This document shows positions 1-7,791 of a stretch of 64,000 nucleotides of DNA, piece by piece. The notes below the pieces were generated by a model. It was given only the letters and a program-made list of their open reading frames with translations. It was not told the origin of the DNA and searched no databases. Where the stretch lies: contig NZ_AP017928.1 in the NCBI RefSeq assembly GCF_003584645.1, forward strand, positions 1,452,981 to 1,516,980, written 5' to 3'. Every line of letters starts with the position of its first letter. The stretch's first letter is position 1. This DNA comes from Methylocaldum marinum. Its GTDB lineage: Bacteria; Pseudomonadota; Gammaproteobacteria; Methylococcales; Methylococcaceae. A program made the position numbers and the translations under genes.

Positions 1-1
1 C

Positions 2-88
2 GCCTATCACGGCAACAGTCATAGCCACCAGCACCGTTTGGCGGAGTACTCCACGCTGGTGCGAGCAAACTTGGCCTCCATTCTATAG
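2..88 (+). CDS. 3' end of an unidentified CDS (partial at window edge)
   Basis: An open frame runs from the window edge to a TAG at 86-88 and encodes 28 residues rich in His and Ser. No family is recognised. It may be the tail of a gene that begins outside the window. The only support is the uninterrupted frame, so it could be chance. Confidence 0.25.
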   Translation, partial: AYHGNSHSHQHRLAEYSTLVRANLASIL

Positions 89-460
89 ACCAAAGCTTTC
101 ATTAACCTTTCAACCTGGAAACGGCTGGGGGAGGATGCGATGCATTACGGTGAACTTGCCGAGGCACATCGGTTAATCACCGCATTTCTGCCGGCTCTTC
201 CGTGTACGCCGCGCGCAATGGGGTCGTCGCCGCTAGCCGGCCTCATGCTCGCGACTGCGACGGTTCCCCGGAACTAAAGTATGTCTACGGTTTTCATCGC
301 GATTCGACGCCGTAGGATGCATTAGGCGGGTAAAAGTGCCGCGAGGGGATCGATATGAAGGTGTTCTCTGTGTCGCGGTTGTACCGAGTACCGGTCGACC
401 GTGATGAGAGCAGGCCGAAGGCGCCGCAATCCGCACTCTTGGCGCCCTTCACATACCCAC
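89..460. other. Intergenic stretch with no supported gene
   Basis: This stretch separates the partial frame at the left edge from the VOC gene. Only short overlapping frames on both strands are present, without recognisable protein features or convincing ribosome binding sites. No RNA gene or repeat was recognised. Confidence 0.5.
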
Positions 461-835
461 TCAAGGCCGCAATTCGATCAGCTCGAAGGTGTTATTGTCC
501 GGATCTCGGCAAAACAGCGCCGGACGGCCGGACTTACTCACGCTGTAGGGCACCCCCGCTTGTTCGAGGTCGCGCTTGATCGCCGCCAGATCCGCAACGT
601 TCAACGCAACGTGGCGGTCGAGCCCCCCGTGTTCCGGCCGCTCCGCCCCTATATCGGGGTTCGGTACCTGAAGCAAATGGATCTGCTGCTCGCCGATCTC
701 GTACCAAACGCCGTCGAACGGCATACGGGGGCGCTTGTCGCTGGGGGTCAATCCGAGAATACCCTCGTAAAAACGCCGCGAGGCGTCCAGATCGCTGACG
801 ATCAGTGAGGCGTGATTAAAACCGACAATCTTCAT
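461..835 (-). CDS. VOC family (glyoxalase/bleomycin-resistance fold) protein
   Basis: The 124-residue protein is a single vicinal-oxygen-chelate module. It opens with GFNHASLIVSDLDASRRFYE, typical of the first beta-alpha-beta unit with the first metal-ligand His. It continues with RHVALNV, the second His region, and ends with DPDNNTFELIEL, which carries the terminal Glu ligand. VOC proteins bind a divalent metal and act as dioxygenases, glyoxalases or resistance proteins. The substrate cannot be told from sequence. The length is normal for a one-module member. It is transcribed divergently from glyQ, whose gene begins about 145 bases away. Confidence 0.85.
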   Translation of the reverse strand: MKIVGFNHASLIVSDLDASRRFYEGILGLTPSDKRPRMPFDGVWYEIGEQQIHLLQVPNPDIGAERPEHGGLDRHVALNVADLAAIKRDLEQAGVPYSVSKSGRPALFCRDPDNNTFELIELRP

Positions 836-942
836 GGGTCCTCTCTAACACGTTAAGGGAAACGAAAAGATTCTATTTTGTCGCCGTGGCGCTGACGGCA
901 CAATCGATTCCGGCAATAATCGGCCCGATTGCCATTTCGGGA

Positions 943-948
943 TATAAT
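943..948 (+). promoter_or_regulatory. Possible -10 element for glyQ
   Basis: A perfect TATAAT lies 32 bases upstream of the preferred GTG start of glyQ. No good -35 hexamer is seen at 16-18 bp spacing, so this is only a candidate. If it is real, the TTG frame opening at 929 would start upstream of the transcript, which favours the GTG at 980. Confidence 0.3.
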
Positions 949-979
949 CGACAACTTTGATCAACCATCCGAAACCGTT

Positions 980-1912
980 GTGGCCAGTCAACCCATAGCA
1001 AAACGCGACGTTTCCACTTTTCAGGGACTGATTCTGGCGCTGCAGGAATACTGGGCGGCACAAGGCTGCGTCATCGTGCAGCCTCTGGACATGGAGGTCG
1101 GAGCGGGCACTTTCCATCCCGCGACATTCCTCAGATCCATCGGCCCGGAGCCCTGGAACACCGCCTACGTACAACCCTCCCGCCGGCCCACCGACGGCCG
1201 CTACGGCGAGAATCCCAACCGGCTCCAGCATTATTACCAGTTTCAGGTCATACTCAAGCCAAGTCCGCTCGATATCCAGAACTTGTATCTGGGTTCCCTG
1301 CGCTTCCTCGGATTCGACCTGCTGGAACACGACGTCCGCTTCGTCGAGGACAATTGGGAATCGCCAACCCTTGGCGCCTGGGGCTTGGGCTGGGAAGTCT
1401 GGCTAAACGGCATGGAAGTCACGCAGTTCACTTATTTCCAGCAGGTCGGGGGGCTCGACTGCCGTCCGGTCACAGGCGAGATCACTTACGGGCTGGAGCG
1501 CATCGCAATGTACCTGCAAGGCGTCGAAAGCGTGTTCGACCTGGTGTGGACCCATCGCCCCAACGGACCCGTGACCTACGGCGACGTTTATCACCAGAAC
1601 GAAGTGGAAATGTCGTCTTTTAATTTCGAACATGCCGATACAGAATTCCTCTTCGGCTGCTTCGATACTTACGAGCGCGAATGCCGGAAACTGATCGCGC
1701 AGGATTTACCCCTACCCGCCTACGAAATGGTGTTGAAAGCTTCGCACTCCTTCAACCTTCTGGACGCGCGCCGCGCCATATCCGTCACCGAGCGCCAGCG
1801 CTACATCCTCCGTGTCCGCGATTTGGCCAAGTCGGTCGCGGAGGCCTATTACCAGCGCCGTGAAAAGCTCGGTTTTCCGCTGTTGAACTCGAGGAACCCC
1901 GACGATGAGTGA
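980..1912 (+). CDS. glyQ: Glycyl-tRNA synthetase alpha subunit
   Basis: This is the catalytic subunit of the alpha2beta2 class II glycyl-tRNA synthetase, which charges tRNA-Gly in the cytoplasm. Diagnostic blocks are [48 protein letters not shown] and [20 protein letters not shown], closely matching E. coli GlyQ. The frame is open upstream to a TTG at 929. The GTG at 980 is preferred because it gives about 310 residues (the E. coli protein has 303) and removes a non-conserved N-terminal extension. The stop codon overlaps the glyS start by 8 bases, indicating co-transcription and probable translational coupling. Confidence 0.95.
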   Translation: MASQPIAKRDVSTFQGLILALQEYWAAQGCVIVQPLDMEVGAGTFHPATFLRSIGPEPWNTAYVQPSRRPTDGRYGENPNRLQHYYQFQVILKPSPLDIQNLYLGSLRFLGFDLLEHDVRFVEDNWESPTLGAWGLGWEVWLNGMEVTQFTYFQQVGGLDCRPVTGEITYGLERIAMYLQGVESVFDLVWTHRPNGPVTYGDVYHQNEVEMSSFNFEHADTEFLFGCFDTYERECRKLIAQDLPLPAYEMVLKASHSFNLLDARRAISVTERQRYILRVRDLAKSVAEAYYQRREKLGFPLLNSRNPDDE

Positions 1913-3980
1913 GACGCGCGATCTGCTGTTCGAACTGGGCACCGAGGAATTGCCGCCGAAATCCCTGCTCGCGCTGAGCCGGGCGCTGAAAAACAACGTC
2001 GAGAGCGGACTCGCCAAGGCGTCCTTGGGATTCGATGAAATCGTACCGTATGCGGCCCCGCGGCGGCTGGCCGTGTGGGTGAAAGGACTCGCGACCGCCC
2101 AGCCCGGCCAGACCGTCGAAAGGCGCGGCCCCGCGCTCAATGCCGCCTATCAGCCCGACGGCTCGCCTTCCAAGGCCCTCGAAGGCTTCATGAGGAGCTG
2201 CGGCGCCACCCTCGAGCAGCTTACGACCATCGAAACCGATAAAGGCGCTTGGATCGGCTTTCGCCAGGAGGTCAAGGGCGGCCGGACCGAGGATTTGATC
2301 CCGGACATTCTGCACCATTCGCTCGCCGCCCTGCCCATCGCCAAACGCATGCGCTGGGGAGCCGGCACCGCCGAGTTCGTGCGTCCGGTGCACTGGATCG
2401 TGCTGCTGTTCGGCAGTGACGTGATCGATGCCGAAATCCTCGGCGTACGCTCAGGACACATAACATACGGCCACCGCTTCCACCATCCGGACGGCCTGGA
2501 CTTGAATGCGCCCTGCGAATACGCCGAGAAACTCCTGAACGAAGGCTTCGTCGTCGCCGACTTCGAGACGCGCAAGACTAAAATCCGCGAGTCGGCCGAA
2601 GCTGCTGCCGCGGAGGTCAACGGTTGCGCCCATGTCGAGGCTGATCTCCTGGACGAAGTCGCGTCCCTGGTTGAATGGCCGGTGCCGGTTCTCGGCGGAT
2701 TCGACGCCCGCTTCCTGTCCCTTCCGCCGGAAGTGCTGGTCACCACCATGCAGGCGAATCAGAAATATTTTCCGGTGAAGGACAAAGAAGGCGCCCTGCT
2801 GCCCTATTTCATCACCTTCAGCAATCTGGACAGCCGCTCCCCGGACACCGTACGCGCCGGAAACGAAAGAGTCGTGCGCCCTCGCCTATCGGATGCCGAG
2901 TTCTTCTGGGATCAGGACCGCAAGCAAACCCTCGAAAGCCGGGTGCCCGAGCTGTCCCAGATCACCTTTCAGAAAACCCTTGGATCGCTGCTCGACAAAA
3001 CCGAAAGAGTCAAGAACCTGGCCGTCATCATCGCCGAGCGGCTCAATACGGAAAGCGCCTGGGTCGAACGCGCCGCCCTTCTGGCCAAGGCCGACTTGCT
3101 GAGCCTGATGGTCGGCGAGTTTCCCGAGCTGCAGGGCACCATGGGCCGCTACTACGCCCTCGCCGAGGGCGAACCGGAGGACATCGCAGCCGCTATCGAG
3201 GAACAGTATCTGCCCAAGGTGTCGGGCGGCCCCCTGCCGCAAACGGCTACCGGCCTGATGCTTGCCCTGGCGGAAAAGATCGACACCCTGACCGGCATCT
3301 TTAGCGCAGGTCTGATACCGACCGGCGACAAAGACCCCTACGCTTTGCGCCGCGCCGCCTTGGGCGCCATCCGCATCCTGCTCGAGGCGGAATTGGATCT
3401 GGATCTTCCGGAGCTCCTGGATTCAGCCCTGGCGCAGTTCACCCACCCGTTCGACGCCGAGACGGTACATGCGAACGTTTACGACTTCATCCTCGAAAGA
3501 CTCCGCGGTAACTGCCTCGAGCGCGGCATCCGCCACGACGAGTTCGAGGCCGTTCTGGCGGTCAGGCCCGGCCGCTTGCCCGATTTCGATAGCCGCCTGA
3601 AAGCCGTGGGCGAGTTCCGCCGGCTGGCCGAGGCCGAGAGCCTATCCGCGGCCAACAAGCGGATACGCAATATCCTGCGCAAGGCGGAAGAGGAAGTCGT
3701 CGCCAATGTCGACGATCAGGTTTTGACGGAAGCGGAAGAAAAACATCTGTTGGAGGCCGCGCGGCAAGCCAAGGAAGACATTCTTCCGCTGCTGCACGAA
3801 CGCGACTATACGGCCGCCTTGTGCCGTCTAGCGCAGCTCAGGGAAACGGTGGACGCCTTTTTTGACCGCGTCATGGTGATGACCGAGGATGCCGAACTTC
3901 GCCGCAACCGGCTGGGTCTCCTGGCCATCGTGGAGGGGTTGTTCCTCAATATCGCCGACATCTCCAAGCTTCAGGGATAA
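1905..3980 (+). CDS. glyS: Glycyl-tRNA synthetase beta subunit
   Basis: The 691-residue beta subunit completes the tetrameric glycyl-tRNA synthetase and supplies tRNA recognition. It starts with [15 protein letters not shown], the conserved GlyS N-terminus. It contains [13 protein letters not shown] and the HD-like region [20 protein letters not shown], followed by the [13 protein letters not shown] motif. The C-terminal DALR-like anticodon-binding region includes FFDRVMVM. The length matches the family (E. coli 689). The ATG overlaps the end of glyQ, and gmhB follows 13 bases downstream, so these genes probably form one operon. Confidence 0.97.
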   Translation: MSETRDLLFELGTEELPPKSLLALSRALKNNVESGLAKASLGFDEIVPYAAPRRLAVWVKGLATAQPGQTVERRGPALNAAYQPDGSPSKALEGFMRSCGATLEQLTTIETDKGAWIGFRQEVKGGRTEDLIPDILHHSLAALPIAKRMRWGAGTAEFVRPVHWIVLLFGSDVIDAEILGVRSGHITYGHRFHHPDGLDLNAPCEYAEKLLNEGFVVADFETRKTKIRESAEAAAAEVNGCAHVEADLLDEVASLVEWPVPVLGGFDARFLSLPPEVLVTTMQANQKYFPVKDKEGALLPYFITFSNLDSRSPDTVRAGNERVVRPRLSDAEFFWDQDRKQTLESRVPELSQITFQKTLGSLLDKTERVKNLAVIIAERLNTESAWVERAALLAKADLLSLMVGEFPELQGTMGRYYALAEGEPEDIAAAIEEQYLPKVSGGPLPQTATGLMLALAEKIDTLTGIFSAGLIPTGDKDPYALRRAALGAIRILLEAELDLDLPELLDSALAQFTHPFDAETVHANVYDFILERLRGNCLERGIRHDEFEAVLAVRPGRLPDFDSRLKAVGEFRRLAEAESLSAANKRIRNILRKAEEEVVANVDDQVLTEAEEKHLLEAARQAKEDILPLLHERDYTAALCRLAQLRETVDAFFDRVMVMTEDAELRRNRLGLLAIVEGLFLNIADISKLQG

Positions 3981-3993
3981 GCGGCCCCACGGC

Positions 3994-4542
3994 ATGTCGA
4001 AATTCGTCATTTTGGACCGGGACGGCGTCATTAACGAGGATTCCGACGCCTATATCAAATCGCCCGACGAATGGGTCCCCATCCCGGGCAGCCTGGAAGG
4101 GATCGCGCTCTTAACCCGCGGCGGGTTCCGTGTCGTAGTCCTCACGAACCAGTCCGGCATCGCTCGCGGGTTGTTCGATCTGCCGACGCTGGGAGCCATC
4201 CATCAAAAAATGCGCAGCGCGGTCGAGTCCTCGGGGGGCCGAGTCGAAGACATTTTCTTTTGCCCGCACGGCCCGGAAGACGGTTGCGACTGTCGCAAGC
4301 CCGAACCGGGTCTATTTCGCGCATTTGCCGATAAATACAAGGTCGATTTGAAGTCCGTGCCGGCAGTGGGCGACTCTTTCCGGGACATTCAGGCCGCCCG
4401 CTCAGCGGGCGCCAACGCCATCCTGGTTGAAACCGGCAAAGGCCTGCGGACTTTGGCCCGCCATCCGGATCTCGATGTTCCAATTTTCCCAAACCTTTAT
4501 GCAGCGTCCCAATCCATCCTTTTCAATGTCGATTTGCGTTAG
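3994..4542 (+). CDS. gmhB: D-glycero-beta-D-manno-heptose 1,7-bisphosphate 7-phosphatase
   Basis: This HAD-superfamily phosphatase removes the 7-phosphate during ADP-heptose synthesis for the LPS inner core. Motif I is LDRDGVIN (nucleophile and acid Asp), motif II lies in VVVLTNQSG, and the late motif is PAVGDSFRDIQAA. The zinc-binding loop typical of GmhB is visible as CPHGPEDGCDCRKP. The ATG at 3994 is chosen over the open upstream frame because FVILDRDGVIN must lie at the N-terminus, giving 182 residues. Gene order glyS-gmhB-acyltransferase is common in gammaproteobacteria. Its last 17 bases overlap the next gene. Confidence 0.93.
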   Translation: MSKFVILDRDGVINEDSDAYIKSPDEWVPIPGSLEGIALLTRGGFRVVVLTNQSGIARGLFDLPTLGAIHQKMRSAVESSGGRVEDIFFCPHGPEDGCDCRKPEPGLFRAFADKYKVDLKSVPAVGDSFRDIQAARSAGANAILVETGKGLRTLARHPDLDVPIFPNLYAASQSILFNVDLR

Positions 4543-5296
4543 CTTGCGTTCCACCATCTACTTTCTCGGCCAAGTGATCTCAACCCTCCTGCTTGGGCCC
4601 GTGCTAATCGCCGCGTATCCGCTCGGATTCGAAACCCGCTATGCCATTGCCAATCGGTGGGTGCGCTTCAACCTTTGGCTGCTGGAAACCGTATGCGGAT
4701 TGAAGTACGAGGTGCACGGACTCGAAAACATTCCGGCGCAAAAAAGCGGCGTCATCCTCTGCAAACATCAATCCGCCTGGGAAACACTGGCTTTGCAAGC
4801 CCTATTCCCGCCCCTGGTATTCATCTTGAAGCGCGAGTTGCTGCGCATTCCGGTATGGGGTTGGGCGATGGCGACTCTGGAACCCATCGCCATCAACCGG
4901 CAAGCGAAAGCCGCTGCCATGAAACAGATTCTGAGGGACGGCGAAAAACGGCTGAAAGACGGGCGCTGGGTGGTTATTTTCCCGGAAGGGACCCGAGTCG
5001 CGCCAGGGCAGAAAGGACGCTACGGAACTAGCGGTGGAATACTCGCCCATCGCACCGGCTGCCCGGTAGTGCCGGTGGCTCATAATGCCGGCGAATACTG
5101 GGCCAGGCAGGCCTTCCTCAAATTTCCGGGCGTCATTCAGGTGCGCATCGGACCGCCGATCGACGCCACGGCGCTGAGTTCCGCCGAAATCAACCAACGC
5201 GCCGAGCAATGGATCGAAGATCAGATGTCCACAATCAGCGGGTGTGGACCCTACGCGGGACCTCTGCCGCCGAACGATGTACCGAACTTGATGTAG
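4526..5296 (+). CDS. plsC: 1-acyl-sn-glycerol-3-phosphate acyltransferase (PlsC-like)
   Basis: This membrane-associated acyltransferase probably makes phosphatidic acid from lysophosphatidate. The N-terminus has a hydrophobic segment (IYFLGQVISTLLLGPVLIAA). The catalytic HX4(D/E) motif is KHQSAWET, and the FPEGTR acyl-acceptor motif appears in VVIFPEGTRVAPGQKGRY. The ATG at 4526 lies inside the end of gmhB and yields about 256 residues, normal for PlsC. Earlier in-frame ATGs sit deeper within gmhB and are less likely. Context suggests expression with gmhB, linking LPS core and phospholipid synthesis. Another lysophospholipid acyltransferase role is possible. Confidence 0.9.
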   Translation: MSICVSLRSTIYFLGQVISTLLLGPVLIAAYPLGFETRYAIANRWVRFNLWLLETVCGLKYEVHGLENIPAQKSGVILCKHQSAWETLALQALFPPLVFILKRELLRIPVWGWAMATLEPIAINRQAKAAAMKQILRDGEKRLKDGRWVVIFPEGTRVAPGQKGRYGTSGGILAHRTGCPVVPVAHNAGEYWARQAFLKFPGVIQVRIGPPIDATALSSAEINQRAEQWIEDQMSTISGCGPYAGPLPPNDVPNLM

Positions 5297-5300
5297 GATA

Positions 5301-5406
5301 GGTAGAGCGAAGCGAAACCCATCGGTGGCGGGTTAGCCCTTCGACAGGCTCAGGACAGGTCCGAGGTTGCTCGATGGGTTACGGCCTCGCGACCTATAGC
5401 TCTACC
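5301..5406. repeat. Imperfect palindromic intergenic repeat
   Basis: The outer arms ggtagagc and gctctacc are perfect inverted repeats. The inner arms aaacccatcg and cgatgggtt also pair. A ttcgacaggctcagg REP-like core lies between them. A half copy of the left arm recurs at about 13527-13560, next to the cassette array, which suggests a dispersed family in this genome. Its position between convergent genes would also suit a bidirectional terminator, but there is no clear T-run. Confidence 0.6.
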
Positions 5407-5443
5407 CCACACAAATGAACGCCTTATTGAGAGCGATTTGGAA

Positions 5444-6646
5444 TTAGCCATTGCCGGCTGAAGGGGACCGAGAACTCCCGGCATTGTAGCGTTGCAAGCA
5501 GGCCTCGGCTTCGTCCAGGTCGCTATGGCAGCGGTGCACCCACTCCTCCCCCCAATAAAAGTTACAGCTGGTTTCGGCTCGCAATAAGCGCCACAAGGCT
5601 TCGTTCAAATCTCCCTGCTCCGGTCCCGTCAGCTCGTTCGCTGCGGCGGGATCACGGGCTTCGTGTACCGCCTTGCTGATGACCTTAAGCCGCGCCAGGG
5701 AGTCCTTCTGCGCCTGCGAGCCGGTCCATTGCAGGAAATCCCGACCATGGTGCCATCCGGTATTCCACGCCCCCGTCCTCACCGTGACTTCACCAAAAGT
5801 ACCGAACCGGTCCAGGTAATCCTTGATAAAGATCGGCTGAATCAAACCATTCCTACGCGCCTCTTCCAGCATTTCCCGATAGAATGCGCCCCAGAAATTC
5901 ACCTCGTTGGTCGTATTGCGGAACCAGCCTCCGTTCTCACCATCCGTGCAGGTCGTGATCAACGGCTCGAAGTCGCACCACTGGGTCCGTTGGGCCAGTT
6001 CTTTCACAAACCAGACATAGTCCATGCCGGATTCCTGGGCGTCCGAAAGCTCCCGGTCGCGCACGATAACGATGATTTCTTCTCCGTTGTAGCGCGCGAC
6101 ATGAGGACGGTAGCGAAGCTCGTGCCACTGCATGGGCGTCACGGGTTCCACGTGCTCGCTGTCGACGATCACAAAGCGGTAGCCGAATTTCTTGAGCAAC
6201 GGAATCAATTCCATGGAAAACCCCATTTCCGGGGGCCAAAAGCCCTGGAAAGTGTCCCGCCAGAACAGGTGACCGGCGATGCTGCGCCAGCGAGCCAGAT
6301 GCTCGTCGCGATCGGCTGCGGGTATCAGCGGCAAGACCGGATGGTAATAACCCGTGCCCAGAATATCGATGATCTTCTCGTTCTGCAGGTGCCAGATCAG
6401 CGATCCGCAATCGACAATGCCGTAAACGCGGCTTTGGAACTCAGGATTCGATAAAGTTTCGAGGAGCGTCCCCGAAAGCGAAAGATGGACCCTTGCAATG
6501 TCCTCGTAATCCCAAAGAAAGCGAGGAATCCGGTCATAGGCAAATAGAATCTCGTGCGCCTCCCACGGCTGTTCCGAAAACAGATGTTCCAGATTGCCGG
6601 GTGGCTGATGCAGGTTCAATACCAAGGCGTGGTGGATGGCAGACAT
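5444..6646 (-). CDS. Glycoside hydrolase family 57 protein
   Basis: The 400-residue protein has the GH57 N-terminal signature HHALVLNLHQPPG. The nucleophile region is GFWPPEMGFS, with Glu as catalytic nucleophile, and the acid/base region is TCTDGENGGW, with Asp. GH57 enzymes are retaining alpha-glucanases: amylases, 4-alpha-glucanotransferases or branching enzymes. The short length and absence of C-terminal modules do not resolve which. No signal peptide is seen, so a cytoplasmic role in glycogen or alpha-glucan metabolism is likely. It is encoded convergently to the glyQS operon, with a palindromic repeat between. Confidence 0.88.
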   Translation of the reverse strand: MSAIHHALVLNLHQPPGNLEHLFSEQPWEAHEILFAYDRIPRFLWDYEDIARVHLSLSGTLLETLSNPEFQSRVYGIVDCGSLIWHLQNEKIIDILGTGYYHPVLPLIPAADRDEHLARWRSIAGHLFWRDTFQGFWPPEMGFSMELIPLLKKFGYRFVIVDSEHVEPVTPMQWHELRYRPHVARYNGEEIIVIVRDRELSDAQESGMDYVWFVKELAQRTQWCDFEPLITTCTDGENGGWFRNTTNEVNFWGAFYREMLEEARRNGLIQPIFIKDYLDRFGTFGEVTVRTGAWNTGWHHGRDFLQWTGSQAQKDSLARLKVISKAVHEARDPAAANELTGPEQGDLNEALWRLLRAETSCNFYWGEEWVHRCHSDLDEAEACLQRYNAGSSRSPSAGNG

Positions 6647-6790
6647 AATCCCTCGATGTGTTCAACTCGATAACGAACGCGCATGGCTTATTATGCCCTT
6701 TGCAAAGTCCGTTTGGCATATGCCCGAAAAGAAAGGCTTTCATCCCGGGCTAGCCGGAAAACCGGACCCTAAAGCATCCGGGCAGCTCGA

Positions 6791-7129
6791 TTACGGATCA
6801 GGCAACCGCTCGACCCCATCCACGAAAAGCCTCTTCACCGAGCCATCGACGACATACGTCACGATAGACTTCTTCCCGACTGCGCCGTAGGACACGCCGT
6901 TCCATGTCACTCTGCCGTCCCTGACCTCAACCCGGTCGCCATTAAGCGAAATTTTCCCCTGCTGACCGCTTATGACGGCCTGCCCGTTCGCGTGCCCGAG
7001 CGAAACGGAGGACACTGAACTGGATATGGTCGAATTAGAGATACTGGCGGCATTAACGGATGCGTATTGTGTCGTCGAGCTCATAAATACCAGCGATGAA
7101 ACGAAAGTCGTGAACTGTTCCTTGTTCAT
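6791..7129 (-). CDS. Hypothetical Ser/Thr-rich protein
   Basis: The 112-residue frame starts at an ATG preceded by a good GGAGG ribosome binding site, which favours 7129 over an in-frame ATG seven codons upstream. The first half is rich in Ser, Thr and Ala, with alternating short polar residues. The second half (GKISLNGDRVEVRDGRVTWNGVSYG) looks like a small beta-rich domain. There is no clear signal peptide or transmembrane segment. The family is not recognised. It stands alone, about 145 bases upstream of the divergent flank of the GH57 gene. Confidence 0.6.
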   Translation of the reverse strand: MNKEQFTTFVSSLVFMSSTTQYASVNAASISNSTISSSVSSVSLGHANGQAVISGQQGKISLNGDRVEVRDGRVTWNGVSYGAVGKKSIVTYVVDGSVKRLFVDGVERLPDP

Positions 7130-7150
7130 GGTGCCTCCAGGGTGACTCAA

Positions 7151-7791
7151 AGGTCACTCCAATCCTAACGCTGTTACCATCGGCAGGCCAGTGACTTTAG
7201 ATTCCCCCTCACCTGACAGCTTGACCGCCTCAGGCGCCGGGCTGCCAAGGACGAACCTGACTGTTCTACCGACCCGAAACCTCCGGCCGCCCTGCCTTGC
7301 GCAACAACCGCTCCGCCACCATCAAGGCGTCCACCGGCTCGCGGTGCAGATAGACCTTTACAGGGCACGCTTTCCTTGCTTCTGCTGTTCTGTCGCAGAA
7401 CCGCCACCATCATGTCACGTATTCGTAAACCGAATGAAACGTTGTACGCCTATGATCCGGCGCGAACATCACGGTGCGCCACACGGTTCTTGTGCTCGAC
7501 CCGACCGAGAGTAGATATGAATTGCCCATGGCACGAACGGAACGGGTTTACGCGTGAATCGCGCGGCGCTACTAAGGGAGCATCTCGCTTCGATTGATCG
7601 GCATTGCGCGACTATGCCGCTCGCTTTGAATCGCTAGACATTAGCCGCAGGTCCGACGCACTGTGACGGCAGGGGCAATCCCCTGTCATCGTTGCGCTGA
7701 TTCGCCGACCGGTGACGAGCGCCCATGAGGCAATGTTCGTCCGACGGAGAGGGCGGCCTCCGCACCCATCATGACGTTATTGGAGATTCGC
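7151..7791. other. Intergenic region, no supported gene
   Basis: This 640-base region precedes the phosphoesterase gene. On the minus strand near 7265-7360 a short frame reads KVYLHREPVDALMVAERLL, whose first ten residues resemble the start of IS66 TnpB. The similarity stops there and the frame is short, so it is at most a remnant. The end carries the ribosome binding site of the next gene. Confidence 0.5.

Noticed and set aside
929-979. TTG at 929 as the glyQ start
   Set aside because: The extension is not conserved, and a possible -10 lies downstream of it; GTG 980 gives the family length.
5663-6454. Long + strand frame antisense to the GH57 gene
   Set aside because: It is the complement of a recognisable GH57 gene and shows no protein features of its own.
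7265-7361. Minus-strand frame with KVYLHREPVD resembling IS66 TnpB
   Set aside because: Similarity is limited to about ten residues and the frame is short; not enough for a mobile-element call.
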